DNA of 64,000 nucleotides, from contig MEDX01000001.1 of NCBI GenBank assembly GCA_001724245.1, forward strand, positions 31,962-95,961, written 5' to 3'. The notes under the pieces were generated by a model. It was not told where the DNA came from. It did not search any database and saw only the letters and a program-made list of their open reading frames with translations. Position 1 is the stretch's first letter; every line of letters starts with the position of its first letter. Below are positions 1 to 9,598 of this stretch, piece by piece. The DNA comes from Fonticula-like sp. SCN 57-25. Lineage: Eukaryota > Nucleariida > Rotosphaerida. The position numbers were made by a program, and so were the translations under genes.

Positions 1-2758
1 CCGCGCGACGAGCCTGCTGCAGGCGATCGGGCTTTGTCACCTTTGCAGGCGACGGCGGCGGCACAGGCTGTGATGCTGGATGACGTCTCCTGCGCGCCCG
101 ACGTGAAGCCAATGATGGACCGCGTGCTTCAGTCAGTGAAGGTGCACGGCCACATGGCGGACTTTATCGGGCGTGTATCCGCTGCAGAGGTGGCGTACGC
201 GACGAACCTGCGCGGGATCCTTCAGCCGACGATCGACCTGCTCGATGCCGGCTATGAGATCCCTTCGTCTTTTGCGTGCATCGCCGAGGGCATCGACGTT
301 GTCTCGACGCTTCACAAGACGTATGCCGAGCAGCTGCAGGTGCGTTCAGTTTGCGCCTTGAAGTGAATTGCTCACATTTTCTGCGCAGTCGCTTGTTATC
401 CCCGCGCTGAGCAACTATTCCAACATTGTCGCCTTTGGCTCTGAGCTGGAAAAGGTTGACATTCGAAAGCCCGAGGAATTTGGCCGGCTGTGCATGCGCT
501 TTGGCGACATGGAGACGGAGCGTCTCGAGCGCGTGCGGGAGGCGATGCTCGGCCACCAGTCGATCCGCTCCATGCTGCTGCTCCAAGAGTCCAACATCTG
601 CAAGGAGCGGCAGATGGACGTCGAGTACATCCGGCCCACTGACGAGGCGAACCTCGCTATGCAGGAGGAGCTTGCGCGCAATCCAGAATTCATGCGAATG
701 CAGTCGTCCGTCAAGGTACGCGCGCGGGCGCATACCTTTTTTTTCCGTCGGCTCACCCGTTTTGCTGCAGGGTCACTCGCCAAAGGGCCTGAATCGCGTA
801 CGGTTCAACGCCAATGGCCCCATCTTTCTCGGGTACGCGGCTGGCCCGCCCTCGAGCGACACGGAAGAGGACGAAGAGGATGACGACGACGAGGACGACG
901 AGGACGACCTCACGGACGAGGAGGACGACGGCTTTGACGAGGAGAGCCTGGAGCCGCTGAGCACGGACGAGTCGGGCGAGCTGATCGGCGACGACGACGG
1001 CGCGCCCCGCGCGTCGCTGCTGCTGGAGGATAACGAGGAACACGCGGCCGACGAGGAAGAGGAGGGCGGCGACGACGACGACACGTCGAGCGTCATCATC
1101 AACGACGGAGACGACGAGGCCGCGCGCGCGGAGGTCGTCGGTGACGGCGCACTTGAGGACGGCGCCGCGGACGACGACGATGATGCTGCGCCCGCGCAGG
1201 ACGCGGACGTGACGGTCATTGTGCACGATGACGCCGATGCGGCCTTTGACTCTGACCCGACGCACGGCGCCGTGCTGATCGCCGCCGAGGCCGCGCCCGC
1301 GCCCGTGCCGCAGCGCGACATGTCAACGCAGACGGAGGAGATGATCCCACTGAGTCTCTCGCCGAGGCCGCTGCCTGACTCGTCGCTGATGCGCGTCGCC
1401 CGCCACAGCAGCGCAAACGCGCTCATCCAGCAGGAGCCAGCCGAGGCCAAGGACGACCTGTCGCTCGAGTGGCTCCAGGGGCTCCTCAGAAACATCATGT
1501 CGGTCGGACTGAACAGCGAGCCGGCCGCCAAATTGATAGAGACGTTTGGCGAGCTCAAGCAGTATCGCGACAAAGGTGCGGCCTTTTCTCTTTTTTCTTT
1601 GAGTGTGTCTAACGAGGCCTCAGCTGCCCACGCGACGCGCGAGGTGGAAATGATGCGCCGGAACTACAGCCGGCTGTACAACACATTCTCTGTCGGCCAA
1701 CAAGGAGGCGCCGCAGGCGGCGCCGCCCCCGACGCGCTGCCGGTCCCCCCCACCGGCGCGGTCGCCAACTCGCCCGACCTGTCGTCGCAGACGGAAACGC
1801 CGCCGCCCGGGCAGGACGCGGACACGGACGGCGCCGACGAAGAGGAGGAGGGCCTCATGCGCCGGCTGTCCACGGGCAGCATCTCGGAGGAGATTAGCCC
1901 ACAAAAGCACGTCGCGCTTCTCAAGCGTAAGCTCAAGCGGCAGCGCGGCGACAGTGCGTACCAATTTTGCCGCCCTAACGATACTAACTCGCTGTGATAG
2001 TCAAAAAGCTGACGGACGAAATCGAGTCACACCGCGTACAGTTTGCCGACCTGGAGCGCAAGCTGAGCCTCTCTGAAAAGGACAAGGACAAGGGGGAGGC
2101 GGCGGCCGGCAAGGAGTCGGCACCGGAAGGGCACCAGGTGACGTCGGGCACGTCGCTGCGGCGCGTCCCGTCCATTACGAACAAGTCGGTCGACTTTTTG
2201 CGTGTGTACCGCACCAACGACTCGTACAAGACGATGGCGTACTCGGACATTACTACCGTGGAGGACTTGCTGCGCGCCGTGTGCGAAAAGTGCGACATGT
2301 TCCCGGCGGAAAAGTACGCCATCTACGAGAGCATGCCCGGTCTGCCAATGCACGTGGACCGCCTGGTGGACAACAGCGAGTTGGTTTGTAACCTTCGAGG
2401 CGTGTGGCGCCTCAGCAACGCCAACGGCAAGGACAGCACGCACGTCGAGCGCCGCATCAACGTCAAGCTGCGCCGCGCCCAGGCCAACCACACCCCGCTC
2501 GTCGACGCAGAGGTTCGCAATTTTGCATGGAATTCGCGTTTTTTCTGTTGCATTCTAACCGTGGCGCATCGGTAGGCGAGTGTCCCCAAGCGCCTGCAAA
2601 ACATGCGGCAGTCGTTCATGATGAACGAGGCCACGGCGCCGCTCGGGTTGGGCGGGTCGGCCAGCCCGTCGTCCAGCGCGGCCGGCGAAGGTGGCTCGCC
2701 CAAGAAGCCGTTCTCCAAAAAGGAGGGCCTTTTTATGCTCTTTAGCGGGCGCATGTGA
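1..2758 (+). CDS. F-BAR domain protein with acidic linker and C-terminal Ras-association-like domain (5' partial)
   Basis: Exons: (1 or 49)-339, 389-715, 771-1575, 1624-1953, 2001-2512, 2576-2758; all junctions keep frame. The first part is helical and reads like the F-BAR/FCH fold (HGHMADFIGRVSAAEVAYATNL, then a second helical block from 389), which in known families binds and bends membranes and links them to actin. The middle (about 860-1250) is an extreme Asp/Glu-rich linker. A C-terminal stretch (about 2180-2490) resembles a small ubiquitin-fold/Ras-association domain (VDFLRVYRTNDSY onward). The start lies outside the window or before an acceptor at 48; which applies cannot be decided. 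Probable role: membrane-cytoskeleton adaptor under small-GTPase control, inferred from domain order. Confidence 0.7.
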
Positions 2759-2963
2759 GCATTGTCACGAGCCAAAGAGATAATTTAACTACAGAATGTA
2801 CTTCATTTCAGATTGAATAATACCCGTCGAACCAGTCAAAAAACACAAGAGGCTCGGCCACCAGTACAAAAGGAACAAAGGATCCAAGAAGAAAAAGAAT
2901 ACGAAAAATGTCTATGATGCAATGCAGAATATGCACAGTGGGGTCCGCTGGCGGTCGGTGCGG

Positions 2964-3961
2964 TTAGGCAAGGAGGTCCATGATGCCCATGGCCTTGAGC
3001 ACGTGTGCCATCTCCTTCTCGTTGAGCAGCATCGAGCGCGTCTTGCTCGTGCTCACCACGCGCCGCCCGTGGCCGCTCGCGGGCCTCTGCAAAACTTCCG
3101 GCTCTTCGGGCTCCTTGTGCTTGCTGAGGATTACCATATTGACGGGGTGGTAGGTGTCGTCGAGCATCGAGACGCCCTCGCTCGCCTGCACCAGGTTCCA
3201 CCCGTAGGCCGACAGCAGGTTCAGCAGCGTGCACAGCGGCACGTGCTTCTCGCAGTACCAACCGCGCTCATCCAGCCGCTTCTTGTCGGCCGACACGCCG
3301 TGGGAAATAGTCGCAAGCACCTGCGGGGGGAGCAGCCCGATCACGCGAACGCCGCGATTGGCAAAGCACTCGACCGTCAAAAACACATTCTGAGAAGGAG
3401 CCTATAGGAGCAACAGGGTCAGCAGCGCAGAAAACTCACACTTAAAAGTATATGAGCGTACGGTGGCGCGAAGGGCCTCCTCTTCGGCGATGGCCTGCTT
3501 GATGGCGTCCATCCACGCGACCATTTCCTCCTCGGACGCGGCCGAGAGGTACCATGTCCGGGCCTTGTCGTGGCCGCGCAGCGCAAACACGTTCTGCTGA
3601 AGCGGCCGCTCGTCCGTGCGCTCAACCGCGGCGACGTCCTCAAGGTAGATGGTGCCGAGCGAGGCAAGGTCCTCCTCCGTCTTGGAGTACGAGATGGCGT
3701 TGCCGCTCATCACGAACCAGCGCTTGCGCCAGTTGCGGACGGTCGCGCCGCCCTCCTTGACAAGGTAGCCGCTCTTCTTCACGCGGACGTCCTCCTGCAG
3801 CACATTCTGCTGCGCCTTTTGCTGAAAGTCAAAGTAAGCCCACGTGTCGGCGGCATCCCTTGGCATACCATTAAGGCCGACCGCATCATCACCTGCATCT
3901 TGTCGAGCCACTTCGGTCCAAACAGACCCCAAAACACAAAGCGCTGGGTGCGATTACGCAT
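2964..3961 (-). CDS. PH domain protein
   Basis: Exons on the minus strand: 3961 down to an end near 3870, then from about 3820 to 3462, then 3389-2964. The first intron has a gtatgc donor; the second (3390-3461) starts gtacgc. After a short basic N-terminus, the central part is a clear pleckstrin-homology domain (KKSGYLVKEGG, RNWRKRWFVMSG, RTWYLSAASEEEM, VAWMDAIKQA), which would bind phosphoinositides. The C-terminal ~140 residues form a conserved-looking but unrecognised domain (GWYCEKHVPLCTLLNLLSAYGW). Start chosen at the ATG at 3961, the first in frame. It is divergently placed 57 bp from the mitochondrial ribosomal gene. A lipid-binding adaptor is inferred; no catalytic motif is seen. Confidence 0.75.
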
Positions 3962-4018
3962 GCGATTTTTCTAGTCGATTCATCTTTAAACTCATCTTTC
4001 GTCGGCTTGCGGTGCGCC

Positions 4019-4762
4019 ATGCTGCTCGGGAGGCGAATCTTGCTGCAGGCTTCGGCGTCGGCATCGACAGGCGCTGGTGCCGCGTCGGCTGCCAAGTTGA
4101 ATAGCCGCGTTACAGAGTACACGTCAAAGACGCAATGGACGATCGGCACTTTTCCGCCGGAGCGTGCGGTGCAGGAGCACTCGACGCCGAACCCGTTCAA
4201 GCGCCCGCCTGCGCCGAGGAAACAGTTTATGGGCGACAAGCTCGTCGGTTCCGTGGGGCAGCCGCTGCTAATTGCCGTGCAGCATAACAATATGACTTTT
4301 GAGGAGTGGACGACGATCCGCAAGCAGCTTTCGGCGGTCGGTGCCGATGCCCGCGTGGCTCGGTCGGTGCTGCTGCGCGCTCGCATCGTCAAGGAGATGC
4401 CCGGCGCCGATGGCGAGAGGCTTGGATCCCTTTTCCGCGGCCCCACGGCGGTGGTGTCCTGCGGTGAGGCGTCGCCCCCCAAGCTCAAGGCCATCTTTGA
4501 TGTCATCTCTAAGCAGCCCAAGCTCACCGTCCTTGGCGGTCGGTTCGAGTCGCGGGTCGTGAGCGTCGCGGACATCGGGCCCATCTCGAACCTGCCGCCG
4601 CTCGATATCCTGCGCGGCCAGCTTCTCGGTTTGCTACAGAGCCCCGCGCAGTCGCTCGTTGGCCTGCTGCAGATGCCCGCCGTATACATGGCGGCCACGC
4701 TCGACCAGGCATCAAAGGCAAAGGAGACGCCGGCGGGCGAGGAGAAGGAGGCGTCGTCGTGA
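4019..4762 (+). CDS. Mitochondrial large ribosomal subunit protein uL10m
   Basis: Single-exon gene of 247 residues. The L10 signature is clear: HNNMTFEEWTTIRKQL, then a GPTAVVSCGEASPPKLKAIFD block, LTVLGGRFESRV, and the terminal LRGQLLGLLQSPAQSLVGLL. In the family this protein forms the base of the ribosomal stalk and anchors the L7/L12 dimers. The N-terminus (MLLGRRILLQASASAS) is rich in Arg, Ala and Ser with no acidic residues, as in a mitochondrial targeting peptide. The start is the ATG at 4019; an upstream TTG frame is not needed. The length fits mitochondrial L10 proteins. Confidence 0.88.
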   Translation: MLLGRRILLQASASASTGAGAASAAKLNSRVTEYTSKTQWTIGTFPPERAVQEHSTPNPFKRPPAPRKQFMGDKLVGSVGQPLLIAVQHNNMTFEEWTTIRKQLSAVGADARVARSVLLRARIVKEMPGADGERLGSLFRGPTAVVSCGEASPPKLKAIFDVISKQPKLTVLGGRFESRVVSVADIGPISNLPPLDILRGQLLGLLQSPAQSLVGLLQMPAVYMAATLDQASKAKETPAGEEKEASS

Positions 4763-4845
4763 GCGTCTCGCAGAGGTGAAAGACGGGAAAATATTATGTA
4801 GAATAAACATTTTTAATGAATTGAATACACAAAAATTCCAAATAT

Positions 4846-6172
4846 CTACACATTACCGACGTCGGCCGGCTTCCAATAGAGAACGAGATTGCGGCCGCGG
4901 AAAGGCAAAAAGCCGCGCGAAATGCCCGGGTGCTTTGCTTGCAAATAGTCGACAAACTGCGAGTACGCCACGACGGGTGACCCATCCGGAAGGCGCCTGT
5001 CAGGGAACTGGGTCGGGAAGACGCAGCAGGGCAGCACGGCGAACGGCTTGCCCACGCTCAGGCAGTAGTCGACGATGGGCTCGGTCGCCTGGTCCGGGTG
5101 CATCCCAATCACAAGCGAGGCCTTTTCCAGGATGCTCGCATGTGTCGGGGACGCTATCAAGTCGTCGTCAAAGAGCATGCAGAGCTGCGGCGGAAGCGAC
5201 ACGGCGGCCTTTTCCAGCATTGACTCTTGCTGCGGCGTGAGGGCGCGGGGCCGAGGGTCAATCAGCGTGCTCGCCACCTTGTTAAATGCGAGGTTGAAAG
5301 AAATGTCGCCGCGGCCACCGGCCACGTCCAACACCGCGTCGCCCTCCTTTAGCCCAAATTGCTGCGTGATCCACTCGACAAATCGCTCGGCTCTCTGGTG
5401 CCGCGAGACATGCCCCCCCACCGGGATAGGATCGCATGGGTCGTGCGACTCGAATGCCCGGCGCTGTACGCGCTCCTTGACAAATTTGCTGCGGAGTTCC
5501 GTGAGCTGCGCTCCCTCAACGTGGCGGAACTTGCAGTCTATCCGAGGGCAGCGGCCGCTGTTAAGCCAGTACTTGCAATGCGGAACGGGCTCGGGAGATG
5601 CGGCGTCTCCGTCCTCGTCGTTGTCTTGGCTGCAGGATGTGCTGCTCGTTTCCGTCGCCAACGCGCCAAACTCGGGCAAGGTCGGCAGGGCGCCAATGTC
5701 GCGCCTCGATAGGCCAGAAAGAGGCAACGAAACGGCCGGCTTGCCGGGATTCTCGTCGGCCCAGTACGAAACCACGGATAGCGATGAGCACCGCAGCAGT
5801 AGGAGCGTGTCCGTCGGTGCAGAGTCGAACTTGCACGTGGCCTGTACGACATCGCCGATATGCACGACCGAGCGGGCGCACCGAACCAAGTTTGTGTCGC
5901 CTGTAGTGTTGTCACCTGCAGTGTCCTTGACAACAAGCTCAACACGTACATTGCCGGGGGTCTCCTTGTTCGCGAGTAGATCTATGAAAACGAGCTTGCG
6001 GCTGACACACCTGCGATGGACGATGCGTCCCTGCACCACGATCTCCCACTCGCCACGCGTGCGTTCCTGCAGAGCCCCTCAGCAACACTAAGCAAATATC
6101 AAATCGTACGGTTTCTAGATCTGCTGGCCCGCACAAGTCATCATAGAGCACGTCAAAGTCCTCGTATCGCAT
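4846..6172 (-). CDS. OB-fold / CCCH zinc-finger / methyltransferase-like protein
   Basis: Exons 6172-6110 and 6066-4846; the intron has a gtacga donor. The first ~100 residues look like a nucleic-acid-binding OB fold (GEWEIVVQGRIVHRRCVSRKL, LVFIDLLA). A CCCH finger follows (CKYWLNSGRCPRIDCKFRH). The C-terminal half has a Rossmann methyltransferase signature (GDAVLDVAGGRGDISFNLA), then GMHPDQATEPIVDYCL and an LPCCVFP block ending in a conserved GFLPFRGRN. This suggests an RNA- or tRNA-directed methyltransferase, but no substrate can be assigned. Related proteins are known in other eukaryotes without, to my knowledge, a settled function. An alternative in-frame ATG lies at 6217. Confidence 0.7.
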
Positions 6173-6371
6173 TGTGGGCGACGGCGTGAATCGATGACCG
6201 CTTTGCTGACTGCGCATTTTCGATGGCCCAGTTTCACCATGAAACGTACGGACATGCAGGATGCAATGCAGGAGGCGAGCGATAAAGTATGTATTCGCCA
6301 TAAAAAAATACAATATTCAATACATAATATAGTGTAGACATAACTTTTAATGAAGCATTCATATGCACGCA

Positions 6372-7065
6372 CTATCCTGCAGTGCGCGGCCTCTTGATGG
6401 GGGCTACTTGATCTGTTGGAAGGCAATGTGAATAGAAAGCAAAAATAGTACGCTAGCATACCCATTCGCGCGTGCAGCTCATTAATGCGCTCACTCAGAA
6501 CCAGGATGACCTTTTGGATCTACCGAGATGGATGTTAGATTCGATCTCCACGTTCCTACGGCAGACGTACCTCGGTGACCTCCTCGTTCAATGCCGAATC
6601 TGATGCCGTCCCAGCTGCTGTCGGCGTCGGGAAATCATCTGCGCCCGTTCCAAGCACGTATCTGCGTATCGTGAGCTACGGGGTCGAAGCAAGGGGCACA
6701 CACGCACGATGTGATCTTGTCAGTGTCAAAGGTAAACTGCCCGCGCAGGTGGTCGAGCGCCTGTGGCGTTGTCTGATAAACACGCCCAAGCCGCTCATCA
6801 CAAAAGTTACAAGCAATGGGCATATATGAGCTCCCTTGATCGGGCCCCGTGCGCGCCGTGATAAAGTCGACCACTGGCTTGACACCAGGGGCAGCTGCAA
6901 AACACACAAGGTAAGCCACTCGCAGCGGACAATCACGCAAGACACAGTACCTCTAACCGAGACGGTATTCAAAGACTCTTCAGCTCCTACCCATGACAGC
7001 GAGTCACCCAAAATGCTCCTGCACTTGTTGCACTGAAGCACGAAAGGCCCGCTCGCTTCCGCCAT
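6372..7065 (-). CDS. mis18: Mis18 centromere-licensing protein
   Basis: Five exons: 7065-6951, 6894-6708, 6661-6571, 6519-6462, 6412-6372; 163 residues. The Mis18 (Yippee-like) zinc domain is plain: CNKCRSILGDS, then CNFCDERLG, and the end of the domain ITSYVLGTG, which is only read correctly when the 46-nt intron with a gtgcgt donor is removed. A short C-terminal helix (IQKVILVLSERINELHARM) matches the coiled coil by which Mis18 proteins oligomerise. In fungi and animals Mis18 licenses centromeres for CENP-A loading. The 5' flank has a TTTCGCGC site and a repeated 23-bp element. The function is known for the family; in this organism it is inferred. Confidence 0.85.
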
Positions 7066-7091
7066 CCTTGCGTGGCCTGCAGCAGAGATGA

Positions 7092-7099
7092 TTTCGCGC
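7092..7099 (-). promoter_or_regulatory. E2F-like site upstream of Mis18
   Basis: TTTCGCGC matches the E2F/DP consensus TTTSSCGC and lies 27 bp upstream of the Mis18 start codon. Assigned by consensus only. Confidence 0.4.
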
Positions 7100-7107
7100 G
7101 CTTTTTG

Positions 7108-7189
7108 AGCAAGATTGTCACAACACTGTGATGAGGAGCGCTCTCATTGGTCGATTTGAATCGTTCAGCAAGATTGTCACAATACTGTG
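7108..7189 (+). repeat. 23-bp direct repeat containing TTGTCACA-N4-TGTG
   Basis: The copies are 7108-7130 and 7167-7189, differing at one base. Each contains TTGTCACAAYACTGTG, an imperfect palindrome. A similar element sits upstream of RAD54B (37758-37773). Inverted CCAAT boxes (ATTGG) lie at 7146-7150 and 7215-7219, and a TTTGAA lies between the copies. The position just upstream of Mis18 suggests a promoter element. Confidence 0.6.
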
Positions 7190-8286
7190 GGACGACATTG
7201 ATCAGACAAAGCTCATTGGTAGATCATTGTTTTTGTTATGGCCATGGCTGGAAAAACAGAGGGAAAAGAACATTCTCTGCCCGTGGAAACCACCAAAGGT
7301 ATTAATAGCACCATCGATGGATAGCGAGTGACGTTGCCCAAACATATTCAATACCACTTCATGTACCAGGTACATTCAATGCACTTTCAATGTATAGTAC
7401 TGTACATATTGTGCAGCGAGGCGCGTTTGCTTGGTTGGGCAAAAGCTCCTCTCAGAGGGCAGGTTGCTCCAGCTTCTATAAATACCAAACTGACGCACAA
7501 AGCTTGACATATGACGCCAGTCATATGCCTTTGAAAAGCCTTCGCGAACCATACGGCGGCACCCATATGGCCCTGTCAATTTGGACATTTCTCCGAGCCT
7601 TCCTTTCCGGGCAACAAACGGCATCTCGATCGACTATATAAAACCCTACTCGCAGAGTCCTGATCGGCCCTGATTATTCGGCCATTTTGCCGCCGAGGTG
7701 TCGAGCGTGCGCGATTATCTGGCTTTGATCGATGCAAATTTGTCTCTGTGATTCCAGGTATTTCGCATATGATGGGAGCTTGGTCGGGGGTGAATTGCAG
7801 ACTCCTTTCCTAGGATAGGAAAGCTTTGTAATTATGCGGATGATCGAACGTGGATAGGTCCCCATCCAATTGGAATGTAATTATTGCCATCGTCGCTGAT
7901 TGGTCAGATCAAGATGGCCATTGCCCGAAAAAGCAATCGTCATTGCCTCGATTGAGTAATGCGTCTAGGCCCGCGGTCGCGGTACGTCAGTCAGCGGAAA
8001 GGCTCAGCCCGTCGCGTGCTCCGGTATTCACACAAAGCGCTCTCACCGCTCCTTCGCCGGACGCCTCTCACAGGTGCCGGATCAAGTTTACTAGACGCAG
8101 CGTCAGTGTCGCTCGTCTACTCTATAGCTCTAGAGACTCAGGCCTAGCCAGCTTTTGCATTTTCACGTGCGTGTTAAAAGGAAGGGCGTGGGAGCGGATG
8201 GGGGGGTTGCGGACTTCGCTTTGAAATCTTTTTTTTTCCATTCTTCCTGCGCCGCGCGGTTTCTGACTCGTGGTTGTTTAGCAACA

Positions 8287-9404
8287 ATGGGTTGCTGTGG
8301 AGGTGATGCCGTCGATGCGGAGGACCGCAAGCGTAACAGCCAGATTGACAAGCAGCTTCGCGCTGACCAGGAGCGCATGAACCACGAGGTCAAGCTCCTG
8401 CTGCTCGGCGCCGGCGACTCGGGCAAGAGTACCATTCTCAAGCAGATGAAGTTCATCCACGACAACGGCTACTCCAAGGAGGACCGCGAGGCCTTCCGCG
8501 AGGTCGTCAACGCCAACGTGATCCAGTCGATGCACGCTGTCGTCGAGGCCATGCCCAACCTCGACCTGGACTTTTCCAACCCCGAGAACAAGGAGCACGC
8601 GCAGACCATCCTTGACCAGCCGCGCCAGGAGGAGATTCACACTCTCCCGGCTGCCGTCACGACCGCCCTCATCTCGCTCTGGAAGGACGACGGCGTGCGC
8701 GAGGCCGTCCTCCGCTCCAACGAGTTCCAGCTCCACGACTCTGCGCAGTACTACTTTGACTCGCTGGACCGCATCACTGCCTCCAACTACATTCCCGATG
8801 ACCAGGATATCCTCCGCACCCGCGTCAAGACGACCGGCATCAGCGAGACCACCTTCAAGGTCGAGAGCCTCACCTACCGCATGTTTGACGTCGGAGGCCA
8901 GCGTTCCGAGCGCAAGAAGTGGATCCACTGCTTTGAGAACGTCACCGCCGTCGTGTTCGTCGTCGCTCTCAGCGCCTACGACCAGATGCTTCTCGAGGAT
9001 GAGGCCGTGGTACGTTTGCTGTTTTTCTCGCCCAGACATTGTATGCTAACTTGTTCGCGCAGAACCGGTTACAAGAGTCCCTCACCCTCTTTGACTCCAT
9101 TTGCAACAGCAAGTGGTTCACAAAGACCTCCATCATTCTTTTCATGAATAAGACGGACTTGTTCCGCGAGAAGCTCGAGCGCTCGCCCCTCGTCAAGTAC
9201 TTCCCCGACTACTCGGGCGGCCCCAGCTACGATTCGGCCGTCTCTTTCCTCACAAACAAGTTTGTGTCGATGCGCCAGTCGGATATCAAGCACATCTACC
9301 CTCACCAGACGTGTGCCACTGACACCAAGCAGGTCGCGTTCGTCATGGCTGCGGTCAACGATATTATTACCCAGAACAACCTCCGCGATGCTGGCCTCCT
9401 GTAA
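8287..9404 (+). CDS. Heterotrimeric G protein alpha subunit
   Basis: Two exons (8287-9009, 9063-9404), 354 residues, the standard length. Visible motifs: N-terminal MGCCGG with Gly2/Cys3 for myristoylation and palmitoylation; P-loop GAGDSGKS at 41-48; switch I DILRTRVKTTGI with its catalytic Arg; switch II DVGGQRSERKKW at 201-212; NKTD at 270-273; TCATDT near the end. It binds and hydrolyses GTP downstream of seven-transmembrane receptors. The C-terminus is NNLRDAGLL, so the Cys at -4 that pertussis toxin modifies in Gi proteins is absent. The intron has a gtacgt donor and a GCTAAC branch. Confidence 0.95.
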
Positions 9405-9598
9405 GCCATCATCGTGGTTGCGGCATGCTTGATTTAATTTCTTTTTCCGTTATATTTTCAGCTTAACATTGAATTGCAGACTTTTTGTTGCTTTAATACG
9501 CAAATATATATGTTGTAGAGCAAACCTGTCCCTTACTCGCGTCCACATCAATGTCAAAAATGCAAGGGTATATTAAGTTAAGCGATGCAAACAATGCG

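Larger units (their letters stand above)
7066..8286. other. Gene-poor interval between Mis18 and the G alpha gene
   Basis: No ORF here has recognisable protein content. The left end is the Mis18 promoter region. Two TATA-like boxes (7477-7484 TATAAATA and 7635-7642 TATATAAA) lie 0.6-0.8 kb from the G alpha start, too far for a simple core promoter, so a 5'-UTR intron or a non-coding transcript is possible. The last 60 bases before the G alpha ATG contain a T run and pyrimidine-rich sequence. No tRNA-like fold was seen. Confidence 0.6.

Noticed and set aside
7128-7865. Small ORFs in the gap before the G alpha gene
   Set aside because: They lack conserved sequence, intron signals or a plausible start context.
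8278-9039. 253-codon frame opposite the G alpha gene
   Set aside because: It overlaps conserved G alpha codons antisense and resembles no family.
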